Assembly: GCA_030407085.1 (NCBI GenBank)
Contig: CM059582.1
Span: 133,117,501-133,181,500 of the forward strand
DNA: 64,000 bases
From: Trichopria drosophilae
Taxonomy: Eukaryota > Arthropoda > Insecta > Hymenoptera > Diapriidae
Reading direction: 5' to 3'
Part shown: positions 1-9,926 of the stretch, piece by piece
How the letters are laid out: each line of letters begins with the position of its first letter
How positions within the stretch are numbered: the stretch's first letter is position 1
The notes under the pieces: generated by a model
What the model was told of the DNA's origin: nothing
What the model saw: only the letters and a program-made list of their open reading frames with translations
Databases searched by the model: none
Position numbers and translations under genes: made by a program

Positions 1-390
1 CTATCGTACAGTAGAATGTTGCAGATTGCATATTTTGAAGAAAAATATTGAATGTAGGCGCATGACAAATTGCATTCAATCATTAAGTTTAACATAACAT
101 TCAAGCCTTATTATGAAAGTTTCTATAGTAATTGCATGCAATGTTTATATGCCTGGAAATATTAACATCGGATGATTGTTGTCTTGCCTGTCATTCGTAA
201 CGGACGTTAATTTATCGGCTCTGATAATTTATTATATTTATATAAGAAGTCTTGAATTTTTTTATAAATAAAACTGTCATAGGTGTACTCCAGGTGAAAC
301 AGTTTTGAACTAAGTGATTAATTTGTGCCTTGAATAAGATAATTGACTGTTAACGATATTATTGTTAGTAATTAATTTATGACAATTTCC
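1..390. other. AT-rich flank, no gene seen
   Basis: I find no convincing reading frame, RNA gene or repeat here. The sequence becomes noticeably richer in G+C from about 391 onward, which may mark the 5' end of the adjoining non-LTR retrotransposon. I could not identify a target-site duplication to fix that boundary. Confidence 0.4.
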
Positions 391-679
391 GGACCACGTT
401 GTGCAAATTTTCGGTCGATCGCTTTGCGCATGTACCGAAGAAGTGTGTAGGAGCACCCTATTAGTGTGTATTAGTGAGAGTGCTTCAGTGTTGTATCTAC
501 GTTATTATCACCATTCTACGTTCTTAATTTCTTGCTGGCTGCGCGTGGAATCGACGCGTACGGTTCACCGGGAGTTGGACGCCCCTCTTTGTGGTCACGT
601 CTCTCAACACTTCTGCTCTGGATTTTTGCTGTCTTTGCAATTTCATTCTTGCATTAATTTAATCCTTCTCTTTCTGAAA

Positions 680-1621
680 ATGAATTCAAAATGCAAGGAA
701 TGCCATTTGGATATTAGTCCAAACAATCTTGAAGAGTGTGTGATATGCAAGTCCACATTTCATAAAAATTGTGTACCAGCTGGTAGTGGAACGACAGAAA
801 ATGGTACTTTCATATGTTGTATGACGATAACTGCAAAAAAGGGTAAAAAGCGAGTAGGTGATTCCTTACTTGCACCGCCTCGTTTATTGCGCTCTACAAG
901 TAATTCATCCATTGAATCGAATTCAGCTGAAACTGTTCCTGCTTACTTTAAATCGTTCGTTGAACAGCAAAATAAACAATTTTCTACGCTTAATGAGAAA
1001 ATGGACAGAGTGCTGAATCTCGAAAAAAGAGTGTGTGAAATTGAGAAGAATGTAAATTCTTTGCAATCTCATATGTCTTGTGCACTGGGCGATCGTGCTC
1101 GACTTGGATATGAGACGCGCAACTGTGATATTGTTGTTTCTGCTTTTCCTGAACAAGAGCGAGAGGATCTTTCCGCGATTATGCTCAAGATTGCTGAATG
1201 TCTCAATGTGATAGCTGAGGCAAGGGACATACTATCAGCATCGCGACTTCAATCACGATCTAATATTGTTGGTAATGTGTCTCCTCAAACCTCTTCTACC
1301 TCAACTGTACAAAAGCCAAGAACCATTATAATTCGAGTTTCAAATCCTGGCCTTCGAAACGATATAATTAAAGCGATGCGACAGCGTAAATCTATTGTGG
1401 CTTCTTCTATCAATAACCAGCTACCATCCAGCCGTTTTTATATCAACGAACATCTTCCTAAAGAGACGCTGGACTTATTAAAGAAAGCTCGACTTCTAAT
1501 TAAAGGCATGCCTAATAAATATTTGTATGTCAATCGAGGTATTATAAATTTTCGCCCTTCAAGAGGCGCACCAGTTCGAGAGATTTTGTCTGAGGAAGAT
1601 CTTTCTCACCTTCAAAACTGA
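680..1621 (+). CDS. Non-LTR retrotransposon ORF1 protein (PHD-like finger, coiled coil, FP-type domain)
   Basis: Predicted 313-residue nucleic-acid-binding ORF1 protein, expected to package element RNA. I chose the ATG at 680. The frame is open back to about 401, but only with a GTG start and an unconvincing leader rich in hydrophobic residues, which fits a 5' UTR better. The N-terminus has a zinc-finger pattern starting CKEC, then CVIC and FHKNC, ending in a CC pair, resembling a PHD finger. A heptad-like stretch around residues 100-130 (LNEKMDRVLNLEKRVCEIEK) suggests a coiled coil. The C-terminal part, with KKARLLIKG and SEEDLSHL, recalls the FP-type domain found in ORF1 of many insect CR1-like elements; this is recognition from memory, not a search. 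It ends in a TGA after which the same frame stays open into ORF2. Confidence 0.75.
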   Translation: MNSKCKECHLDISPNNLEECVICKSTFHKNCVPAGSGTTENGTFICCMTITAKKGKKRVGDSLLAPPRLLRSTSNSSIESNSAETVPAYFKSFVEQQNKQFSTLNEKMDRVLNLEKRVCEIEKNVNSLQSHMSCALGDRARLGYETRNCDIVVSAFPEQEREDLSAIMLKIAECLNVIAEARDILSASRLQSRSNIVGNVSPQTSSTSTVQKPRTIIIRVSNPGLRNDIIKAMRQRKSIVASSINNQLPSSRFYINEHLPKETLDLLKKARLLIKGMPNKYLYVNRGIINFRPSRGAPVREILSEEDLSHLQN

Positions 1622-4551
1622 CGCCAGATTGCAGCTGCTCAACCTTCTGAACCATCAGCGACTAGCTTTTCTTTTTCATCTGTAAATTCAATTTCAAATA
1701 GTGTTCCAAGGTATAATGTTGACAATTTGAAAATTTGCCATTTAAATGTACAGTCTCTTTCATCCAAAAATAAAATACATGAATTACGCCATTATTTCAA
1801 ATATAATTTCTATCACATAATAATTCTTACGGAAACCTGGTTAACTGATCAGTTGGATGACAAATATTTTCAAATTGATAATTACTATCTTTTTCGACAT
1901 GATCGCTCTTATGGCAGGGGAGGGGGACTAGTTATCTACATTTATAATCAAATTAAGACCAAACCTATTGCAACATCTGATAATTCGCTCAACTCTGTGG
2001 AATTTATATTTTTGGAAATCATTAGTAAGAATACACCACCAGCTCTTCTGGTTGCAGTATATGATGAAGGATGAATTTGAAGACATATATTATAGTTTTA
2101 GTTCTAATTACTCCAAAATTATTATTATTGGTGACTTGAACATTCATATAAATAGAAATAACTCGGATTCTGTTTATCTCAATCAATTTATAGCTGAAAA
2201 CGCTCTGCAAATTGTTCCTTTTAACGCGACGTTTCACTCATCGACTGCAGACACATGGATCGACCACTGTATAGTTGATTCTATTGAGAATGTTGTATCA
2301 TATCACCAGGAGAATCTCCCTTTTATTTACGGTCATGATCTTATTGCAATTGAATTCAGACTTAAAGTTTCAAAAGCTACCGATACTATCATTACTTGTC
2401 GAGACTATCGTAATTTTAATATCCATCTGTTATTGAATGAACTTGAATTATTCGACTGGAATATGTTTAATGGATTGTTTGACAATAATACTAATGTTGA
2501 TAGACTTTGTGATACATTAAGTAACAGATTACTTTACTGCTTTGATAAATATGCTCCTATTCATCCTTTTCACCAAAACATCGGCCTGCTCCGTGGATTT
2601 CAAGTGAGTTGCGAGATCTTAAGCGTAAACGTGACACTGTTCTTAAAGCTTATCGACGATCAAACGATCAACATCTTAAGTCTCAACTATTAATCCTTAA
2701 TAAAGCTAATAAGGTTGCGTGGAGAACTGCTCGAGAAAATTACTACTGTTCTCGTTTAGCCAGTATTCTCACGCCAAAGGAAACGTGGACCGAGTTACGT
2801 CGTATGGGCATCATCAATTCAAAATCAAAATCTCCCCCTCTCAATTGCACTCCAAACGAATTGAATTCACCTCGTTGGCAAATACTCACGGTTACGGTGT
2901 ATCAGCTAATCCGCTGCCTATTCGTCATATGGATTTTAAGGATAACCGATTCTTTTTTAAAAATATCTCAATTGATAATTTAGTGAGTTGTCTGATTAAA
3001 GCGAAATCGGAAGCTGTAGGAGCCGATAATACTCAATTGCGATTTTTTGTCTCTTCTTTCCCGGTAATTGCTCCATACTTATTGCATTTGTTTAATACTT
3101 CTCTTAATACATCAACGTTTCCAAGTGCCTGGAAGAAAACTCTTATGGTGCCCATAAATAAGGTAAGGAATCCAAGTGGCCCTAGCGATTATCGGCTTGT
3201 TGCAATTGTTTGCACACCTGCAAAAATTCTGGAAAGACTCGTTTTTGATCAAGTGGTGGAGTTCTTAAATGAGAAAAAGTGGTTTGATCCTTATCAGTCA
3301 GGTTTTAGAAAAGGCTTCAGTACTCAAACTGCATTACTGAGTGTCTCAGAATTTGTTAGGCAGGCTATTGACAAAAGCATGATAGTTATTACCATTTTAT
3401 TTGACTTTAGCAAGGCATTTGATGTGGTTGATCATTCTCTACTATTGTTAAAAATAAAAGAGGCTGATTTTTCAAATGCAGCAATTGCCTGGTTTGAATC
3501 TTACCTAACCAATCGATCTCAAGCGGTTGTTGATAACACCAATCACTCGCTATCATCTTGGATGACTGTTAATACGGGAGTGCCGCAAGGATCAGTTCTC
3601 GGTCCTCTCCTCTTTTCGATGTTCATTAATGACCTTCCTGGTGTATTTAAAGACTCGCAATACATGATTTATGCGGACGACACTCAAATTTTTCTGAGAT
3701 GCTTTCCGCACGAAATAGATAACGCGATTGATCGCATCAATGATGACGCTGAACGGTTCAGCCAATGGGCTGTAAATAACAAAATAGTAATTAATGTAAA
3801 CAAAACGCAAGCAATGATACTTGGTAGCCCCTATTATATCAATTCAATTGATCTTGATAATCTGCAACCAATAAAGCTTAGGGGTTCGCCTGTGCAGTGG
3901 TCGAAAAATGTGCGCAATTTGGGTCTATACTTTGATAATACATTATCTTGGAATACCCATGTTACCAAAATATCGTCGAATATATATTCAACTTTACGTC
4001 AACTAAGAGTAAATGGTAGTTCGGTACCTTTCAATCTGCGTAAACAGCTTGTCATTTCATTATTAGTGCCTCACTTGGATTATTGTTGTGTAGTTTATAA
4101 TGATGTTAACGCGATGTTAAAAATCAAACTAGATAGACTCTTAAATGCAGGTGTACGTTTTATTTTTAATTTACGCAAGGGTGAACACATTTCTGGGTAC
4201 TATACTAAATTAAATTGGCTCACAGCTGAAAATCGTAGATGGTATTTTATTGGAGTATTAACATTTAGTATTATATCAAATAAATCACCAAAGTATCTTT
4301 ACGATAGCTATATCTGGCGTGAGAGCATAACTGATAGACGTTTACGGGTTGGTACCAAAGTATTAAGGTTACCCCAGCACACGCATGCATCGTATGACAA
4401 ATCATTCCTAATTATTTCAACAAATCTGTGGAATGCGTTGCCGAGTGACCTACAAATGTGTACTTCGCTTCCTAGGTTTAAGTCTAAATTTTATAACTTA
4501 TTATTCGAGCGCCAAAAGCTTCAAAAGAAAATAACGTTTGGAATTTATTAG
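1622..4551 (+). pseudogene. Non-LTR ORF2: AP endonuclease plus reverse transcriptase, frameshifted
   Basis: Enzyme for target-primed reverse transcription. The endonuclease begins near 1730 (CHLNVQSL, LTETWL, GRGGGLVIYI), shifts frame near 2070, and continues with IIGDLNIHINR, TWIDHCIV and GHDLIAIEF. Further shifts occur near 2600 and 2870, after which the frame is open to 4551 with the RT: DYRLVAIV, DFSKAFDVVDHS, GVPQGSVLGPLLF and the catalytic YADD at 3670-3681. The C-terminal region (LVISLLVPHLDYCC) is also typical of LINE RTs. No in-frame ATG exists between the ORF1 stop and the first frameshift. The domains are certain; that this copy is inactive follows from the frameshifts unless they are assembly errors. 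Confidence 0.85.
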
Positions 4552-4717
4552 AATTTAATTTATGCGTTTGTTTTTTTTTTGTGCGGTTGATGAGTATTAT
4601 ATAAGATGCTAGTTTAATTAATTCTTGCTGCACATATTGCACATATATTTTTAGATTTATTATGTAAGAACTATGTATGATCTTATGTTTGGTTGGCTCA
4701 AGGGGATATCCCTATGC

Positions 4718-4748
4718 CAAAATAAATAAATAATAATAATAATAATGA
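4718..4748 (+). repeat. A-rich TAA/AAT tail of the non-LTR element
   Basis: A short simple repeat of TAA/AAT units follows the 3' UTR segment that ends CCCTATGCC. Simple-repeat tails of this type are the usual 3' end of CR1-like and related LINEs, and here it marks the right boundary of the element. Confidence 0.7.
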
Positions 4749-4912
4749 TACCAAGAGGGATCTAATGACCGTGAAAACTATCTGTTTTTGTTACACTCTG
4801 ATTTGATTTCAGATTCACAGGATTTGACGAAGAGATACTACGATCTAGAGAGAAAGGTACAACGTATATTCATTAATTAAAGGTACCACGCCATATGTGG
4901 AAGTGACAAAGA

Positions 4913-4946
<34 letters not shown>

Positions 4947-5013
4947 ATGATGCGTCAATTAATGAAGGGGACAAGCAAATCAGAATTAGGTAATAGAAAG
5001 CTAGTATATTGCT
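4749..5013. other. Intergenic, microsatellite only
   Basis: Apart from a (GT)n(GA)n microsatellite at about 4913-4947, I see nothing coding in this stretch. Confidence 0.4.
4913..4947. repeat. (GT)n(GA)n microsatellite
   Basis: About eleven GT units run directly into about six GA units. It is a compound dinucleotide repeat with no coding context. Confidence 0.9.
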
Positions 5014-5430
5014 GACGTGCAAGGATTCTCCGGACCTGGTAATCGGTTTATACCGAAGGAAGTGTGCATTATGGATATTTCCGACAGTGATGTTGTAAAG
5101 TACGTTTTGAACGTAAAACAATTGGTTAATGCACAATTATCATGGTCTACGATGGGAATCGGGAGATATACCCTTTGATGCAATCAACGAAACGTTGGAG
5201 GACATCATTACATGTGCTCACAAGATATACATAAAAGGCCATGACAAATAAAAGACATAGGTTGCAGGGAATTTAGATGCTGATAATGTTGTCGACATAG
5301 ACATATTAGCCTGTCCATCTCTACCGAAACTCATAAGACAACAACAACGTCGATTGTCGATAAATTGCGAAAATCATACATTTAACGAAAAGTGTGCTAA
5401 ACAAAATGTTAAGATGCATAAAAATTAGAT
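5014..5430 (+). pseudogene. Decayed fragment of an unrecognised protein, several stops and frameshifts
   Basis: From 5014 one frame reads DVQGFSGPGNRF, IPKEVCIMDIS and onward to a TGA at 5176. The next frame then takes over (FDAINETLEDIITCAH, then after two stops a stretch with ILACPSLPKL, CENHTFNEKC and AKQNVK). Cysteine/histidine spacing and amino-acid composition look protein-like across the frameshift, which is why I call it a decayed gene rather than noise. It vaguely recalls uncharacterised proteins repeatedly seen in insect genomes, but I cannot name the family and assign no function. A following stretch (5485-5620, with YYEVKRPALMETKD) may belong to the same relic. Confidence 0.4.
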
Positions 5431-6599
5431 ACTGGAAAATCTTCAAGGCTAGCCTGCATCTCTTCAAAGGCCAATGAGAATTTACTATGAAGTGAAACGT
5501 CCCGCATTAATGGAAACAAAAGACATCGAGTGTTTACGTATAGATTTCATTTCAACGTTTGCAGAACGTGAAATTGAAGAAGTATGGTCATGCTTACCAC
5601 TCACAATGCAAATGCTGGATGCATTACGTGGATGATTTACGTGAATGTCGTCGATAAATATTTTGAAACGAGCGATAATACCGCAGATAGACAACCGCCG
5701 ATGATTAAAGACTGTGCAAAGTGTCAATTTCAGAGGGATGTATAGTAATGGCAATATAGGTATTTTAAAAATAAGAAATCTCGGGTCCTCGAGATTGTTT
5801 TCGCTTTGCAGTAGATGCGCGGTAATATTTAACAATTTCACTTTCATATTCTTTTGCATGGCGATAATCACGTTAATTGTCAACTAGAACCAATTTTCAA
5901 CTTCCAGAACCTCATATTCAATTGTAATCGCTTCATAACCATTCATATCAGCAAGTGTATCATCACAGCCTACGATGAATCCATGCATTTTAGATGCACC
6001 CGTATATTTAATTCTGCGATACGCAGATTCTGCAATCTCTTCAAACATACCAAAAGATGGCAGCATTGTAACTTCCTTTAACTTTTTACTTAAAAGATAC
6101 AAAACTTTGCGTAAAGATAGAAAGAAACTGCTGAATTTTACACGCTTATAATATTAAATAAAGATTAATTAATTATATTAAAAGCAAGTCGATACTCGTA
6201 TGTATTCATCACTTATGGGAAGTCAGATTCATTGTTACCGTATAGTAAAGTCTACGGATAATTAACCGCTCGAAATCTGCATGGCGATATTTAAGATGTG
6301 CTAAATTGTATACATATTAAAAAACGGTCAGGAACCTGATTAATTACATTACCCACGTGTCCAAACTCGTATAGCTACGGTTCGAACGCCATGAAAATAC
6401 GTAAATACCGTGAATAGATAAACGCATAGGGAATAAGAGCGTCATCCTCTCTCTTTCTAATTACTGCTAGCTTCTTCCATCAGTTCTATATTATACATTT
6501 TAATTCACGCTATTCGGATTATGTGAGATTTATTACTATTTAAATATTATTTTTGTAAATTATTTATTTATTAGTGCTACCTTTGTTAACGAAGGGGTG
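5431..6599. other. No gene identified; possible tail of the relic upstream
   Basis: Short frames exist on both strands (for example minus 5485-5883) but show no motif, and the plus-strand reading at 5485-5620 looks more protein-like. The remainder to 6599 is AT-rich with no repeat I could define. Confidence 0.35.
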
Positions 6600-8400
6600 T
6601 GTTGGCCTACGGGAGACCCACTAGGTCATTCCTATAGATAAAATACGTAACTGAGGTCATCTCCTTTCTATTTTGGCGGAGGTTGCCTAAATTTTGGAAA
6701 GAGGAAATGTGTCGCGTAGTATATGTTTTGATGAAATTGCGCAATGACTTTAAACGCGTCTGAACCTGTATACATGGAAAACTATATGGTGAAAATGATT
6801 GGCGGGTAATCGTCGATGACCTTGAAAACGGTATAATGCTAAAGTTAATGGATCTAACAAAGAGTACGTGATAGCGTGAGAGATGGTTGTAGAACGTAGG
6901 AGAAAAGGTCATTATTAGAATTTTATGTTCACTTTCACAATACGGTTCCTAGCCTACGATGTATTTCCACATAGGCATCGAGAAGCGGCTATGATGTAGC
7001 AATACCTGACCTTTAACGAAGGGTACTTTTGCAATTTTTTTCGACATTCCTCACATGACAATACTAATGTGTAACAGCCAGTACTTTTCAATATTTATGA
7101 TCTAATTTCTTAAGATCACGCATTAGAATGAGGCCGTTTGCAATGACCATCTAAAGGCAGGACATTTTTATAACAATATTAGGGGGGTCGGCGCCCGGTC
7201 TTTGGAACGCGTTGAGACTTGCTTAGCGGCTTTTCTACATTAATTTAAAAATGGTCTTAGAAGTTTTGGGGAAAGTGACTCGACGGTTTTGTCTCTATTG
7301 CAGATCATTGAGATACGCTAATTAATCTGTGAGCAGCTGCAACCCGCTGTATGGTGATGCAATGAATAATTGTCTCCAACGATATCTTCACCTCATTGAG
7401 AATGTGAGGAGTGGCCCTTAAGAATGAATTGATTTTCTCAATCTTTTCGATATATTCTCGAATGAAGTTGCAAAATTGATCATCAGTAGCGTCTTCTTCA
7501 AGAGTGTTGTAAACCTTCTTCAAGGCCTTTTCCCATGACGAAAAATCTTCTTGACATCTAGCATATTGATGTAAAAATACAATATTTGAAATAGAGGGGC
7601 TTACGTGTTGTCAAACATAGACACAGGAACGCGACATTCCTTTGAAACGATGTCTAGATCTGCATACCGTTTCGAGAGTTTCGGGAAAACAAATGTAAGG
7701 TGAATAAGTGATCAACGGATATTCGACGACCGTGAAAACGGTATACTGCTAATGTTAGTGGATCTAACAAAGAGTATGCGAGAGCGAGAGAGATCATAGA
7801 AATTATGACATTGGAATATTTGAAAAGAGGTAATGCTTTGAAGAAATCGTGCAATGACCTTTTAAATGCGTCTGGACCTGTATACATTTTCGAAAGTTTC
7901 AGAAAAATGTACGGTGAATAAGTGATCGACGGACAATCGACGACCATGAAAACGGTATACTGCTAATATTAATGGATCTAACAAAGAGTATGCGAGAGCG
8001 AGAGAGATAATATCAAAAAAGTTCCTAGCTTACGATGTATTTCCACATAAACACGGAGAAGCGAATATAATATAGCAATATCTGACCTTTAATAAAGGCG
8101 GCTTTTAAAATTTGTTTTTCGACAGTTCACACATGGCAATACTACATTGGAATGATTGAATTGGGCTGCCTCCTTTCTATTACGTCACGGATTGCCGAAA
8201 TTTGAGAAAGGAGAAATGTTTTGAAGAAATTGTGCAATGACCTTTTAAACGCGTCTGGATTTGTTTACATTTTCGAAAGTTTCGGGAAAACAAATCGATG
8301 TATTTCCATATAATCACGGAGACGCGATTATAATGTATCAATATCTGACCTTTAATGAAGGTGACAGTTCACAGCTTTCGAAATTTATAATAACAATGAA
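6600..8400. repeat. Diverged copies of a non-coding repeat family
   Basis: Several blocks recur in the same orientation. A block ending in GATCTAACAAAGAGTATGCG and a run of GAGAG occurs near 6745-6880, 7645-7795 and 7860-8010. A block with CGATGTATTTCCACATA followed by a sequence reading CTGACCTTTAA occurs near 6955-7065, 8030-8150 and 8295-8380. A block with GAAATTGTGCAATGACCTTT occurs near 6730, 7845 and 8235. Copies differ by many substitutions and indels, so the family is old. No long open frame spans it. It may be a decayed tandem array of a unit several hundred bp long, or clustered copies of one mobile element. Confidence 0.7.
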
Positions 8401-8491
8401 ATTGTTTATAATAACCTCCTTTAACTCCTGACCTTTTTACGGCCCACTTGCAGAATTCTTCCATCACACTATCATCGATGGGAGGTAGGGT

Positions 8492-8504
8492 GGGGGGGGG
8501 GGGG
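8492..8504. repeat. Poly-G run (13 G)
   Basis: An uninterrupted G13 preceded by a G-rich stretch (GGGAGGTAGGGT). It is a mononucleotide tract with G-quadruplex potential. Confidence 0.9.
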
Positions 8505-9359
8505 ACAGAACCCCCTAGCTTCACTACTGATTTTATATCCGTAATTTAAATTAAATATTAAATTACATTACATTACATTTTATACACGTATAAAATTATT
8601 AATTTCGTAACATTATTATAACGCGGTATAACATTAGAGATTTATTGTAGTATTAAATGTTTGTGTCAAATTTCCCGCGCTTTGCATTACAAAAATGCGC
8701 ATGGTAGTCTATCTATAAAAACATATACATGGTCAACAAAGGAAAACAAAAACTTTATTGAAATCGGTACTTTTTTAGTAAATACCAGAAAAAGTGGCAA
8801 GACAGTGGTCGAAGAAACGATCGATTTATATCTATCAATACAAATTGGCTAGATATTAGCATATCGTACAATGAAAGATAGAAGAGGAAAGAAATTAAGC
8901 TAGTATTCGTCCTTCAGGTTAGTTCATTATGCGATAAACAAAGTGCAATTGCACTTAATGCGATTTACAAGCACGAACGTAATTGCAATATTTAATATTT
9001 CATAGAAAATAAAAGATACTGTAACAATTCATTGTTTTATTTATTTTGTACTGGATTTCCTTTTTTATCCGAAAACCGTAACATTCGATGTTAACTTTTC
9101 TTTGTGCTTTTTCCTCTTGTTGCAGCCATTCCTCGTTCGATGAACTGCAGAAAACTTTTATACAAATATCCTGCTCGTGTTTCTGCTTTTAGTAAATCTG
9201 CCAAGTTTTTTTATAATTATCATTCATGTTATTAGTACATGTTATTTATTGCATGCTTTTCCGCTATTTGAATGACTATTTTCATAAAGAAAATCGCATG
9301 CTAAAGTTTTGCATCTTTGTATTTCTTGAATAATACAAATGCATTCAATAGACACTGTT
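8505..9359. other. AT-rich, no supported gene
   Basis: A 63-codon plus frame at 8661-8852 is the longest open stretch; it has no motif and I do not call it a gene. Nothing else is recognisable before the piggyBac remnant. Confidence 0.4.
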
Positions 9360-9925
9360 CTAACAGATGCCTAAATATTTTTTTGTAATATTTCTTCTGT
9401 TGTTTTCGCATGAATGAAAAACTTGCCATCTATTGATCGGCCTTATTAACACCCCCCCCCCCATGGTTTGATTGTAGTCACATACAATCCTGGGTTTCAA
9501 TTTGTTAGGTCCAAATTTTGGTGTGATCCCTTGAAATGACACATCGTGGCACGTACTGATTAGACTTATATCTTTCTTATCTCTCCATTTCATGACCACG
9601 ATGCCTTCTTTGATCCCGCAGACAGCGTTGTTTGGTTTCAGCTTCGTTTTTCCTAGATTTTCGGGTAAACCCTTTCGATTGATTCTTAGAGTTCCGTAAG
9701 CATCTGTCTTTTTAGACAACAGTAAATCATACAATTCTGGAGAATTATAAAAGTTGTCCCTTATTAAACAATAACCCTCGTTCAATAAGTTTTCTGCCAG
9801 TTTCAGTAAAATATTCGTAGTTACCGAAAGGTCTTCACGTGTTTGTTTTTCAGTTGCTTTTCCCGTATAAAGAATTGTTTGTATAATATAACTGGAATTA
9901 CTTTCACACATCATAAAAAATTTTA
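9360..9925 (-). pseudogene. piggyBac-type transposase fragment (DDE_Tnp_1_7-like)
   Basis: Remnant of a cut-and-paste DNA transposase reading right to left. The recognisable core includes YTGKATEKQTREDL, IRDNFYNSPELYDLL (carrying one catalytic Asp of the family), a GTLRINRKGLP motif and CDYNQTMGG. The N-terminal half of the domain, with the first catalytic Asp, is missing because the frame stops at about 9914-9925, where gypsy sequence begins. An 11-base C run at 9452-9462 shifts the frame exactly in the conserved MGG motif. In another frame NKADQ and a Lys/Tyr-rich stretch continue the homology, with a further stop. The element is dead at both ends. Confidence 0.85.
9452..9462. repeat. Poly-C run (11 C) inside the piggyBac gene
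   Basis: The tract encodes Gly codons on the minus strand at the family's MGG motif. Its length puts the downstream part out of frame, so homopolymer slippage is the likely frame-breaking event here, or alternatively a sequencing error. Confidence 0.85.
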
Positions 9926-9926
9926 G

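Larger units (their letters stand above)
391..4748 (+). mobile_element. CR1-like non-LTR retrotransposon (copy 1), near full length but decayed
   Basis: Two-ORF layout typical of CR1-group LINEs: ORF1 with a PHD-like finger, coiled coil and FP-type C-terminal domain (680-1621), then ORF2 with an AP-type endonuclease and reverse transcriptase (1622-4551). A short 3' UTR and an A-rich TAA/AAT tail follow (about 4718-4748). The left boundary is a guess based on base composition. ORF1 is open, but ORF2 carries at least three frameshifts, so this copy is not autonomous. Assignment to the CR1 group rests on domain order and RT motifs read by eye; a neighbouring clade cannot be excluded. Confidence 0.75.

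Noticed and set aside
401..679. N-terminal extension of the first LINE ORF1 by 93 codons
   Set aside because: It opens only with GTG, has unconvincing composition, and the ATG at 680 directly precedes the zinc-finger pattern, so this is treated as 5' UTR.
6360..6400. Sequence GGTTCGAACGCC resembling a tRNA T-arm
   Set aside because: No acceptor stem, anticodon arm or D-arm can be placed around it.
8661..8852. 63-codon open frame
   Set aside because: No motif, AT-rich, no repeat or splice context; length is within chance.
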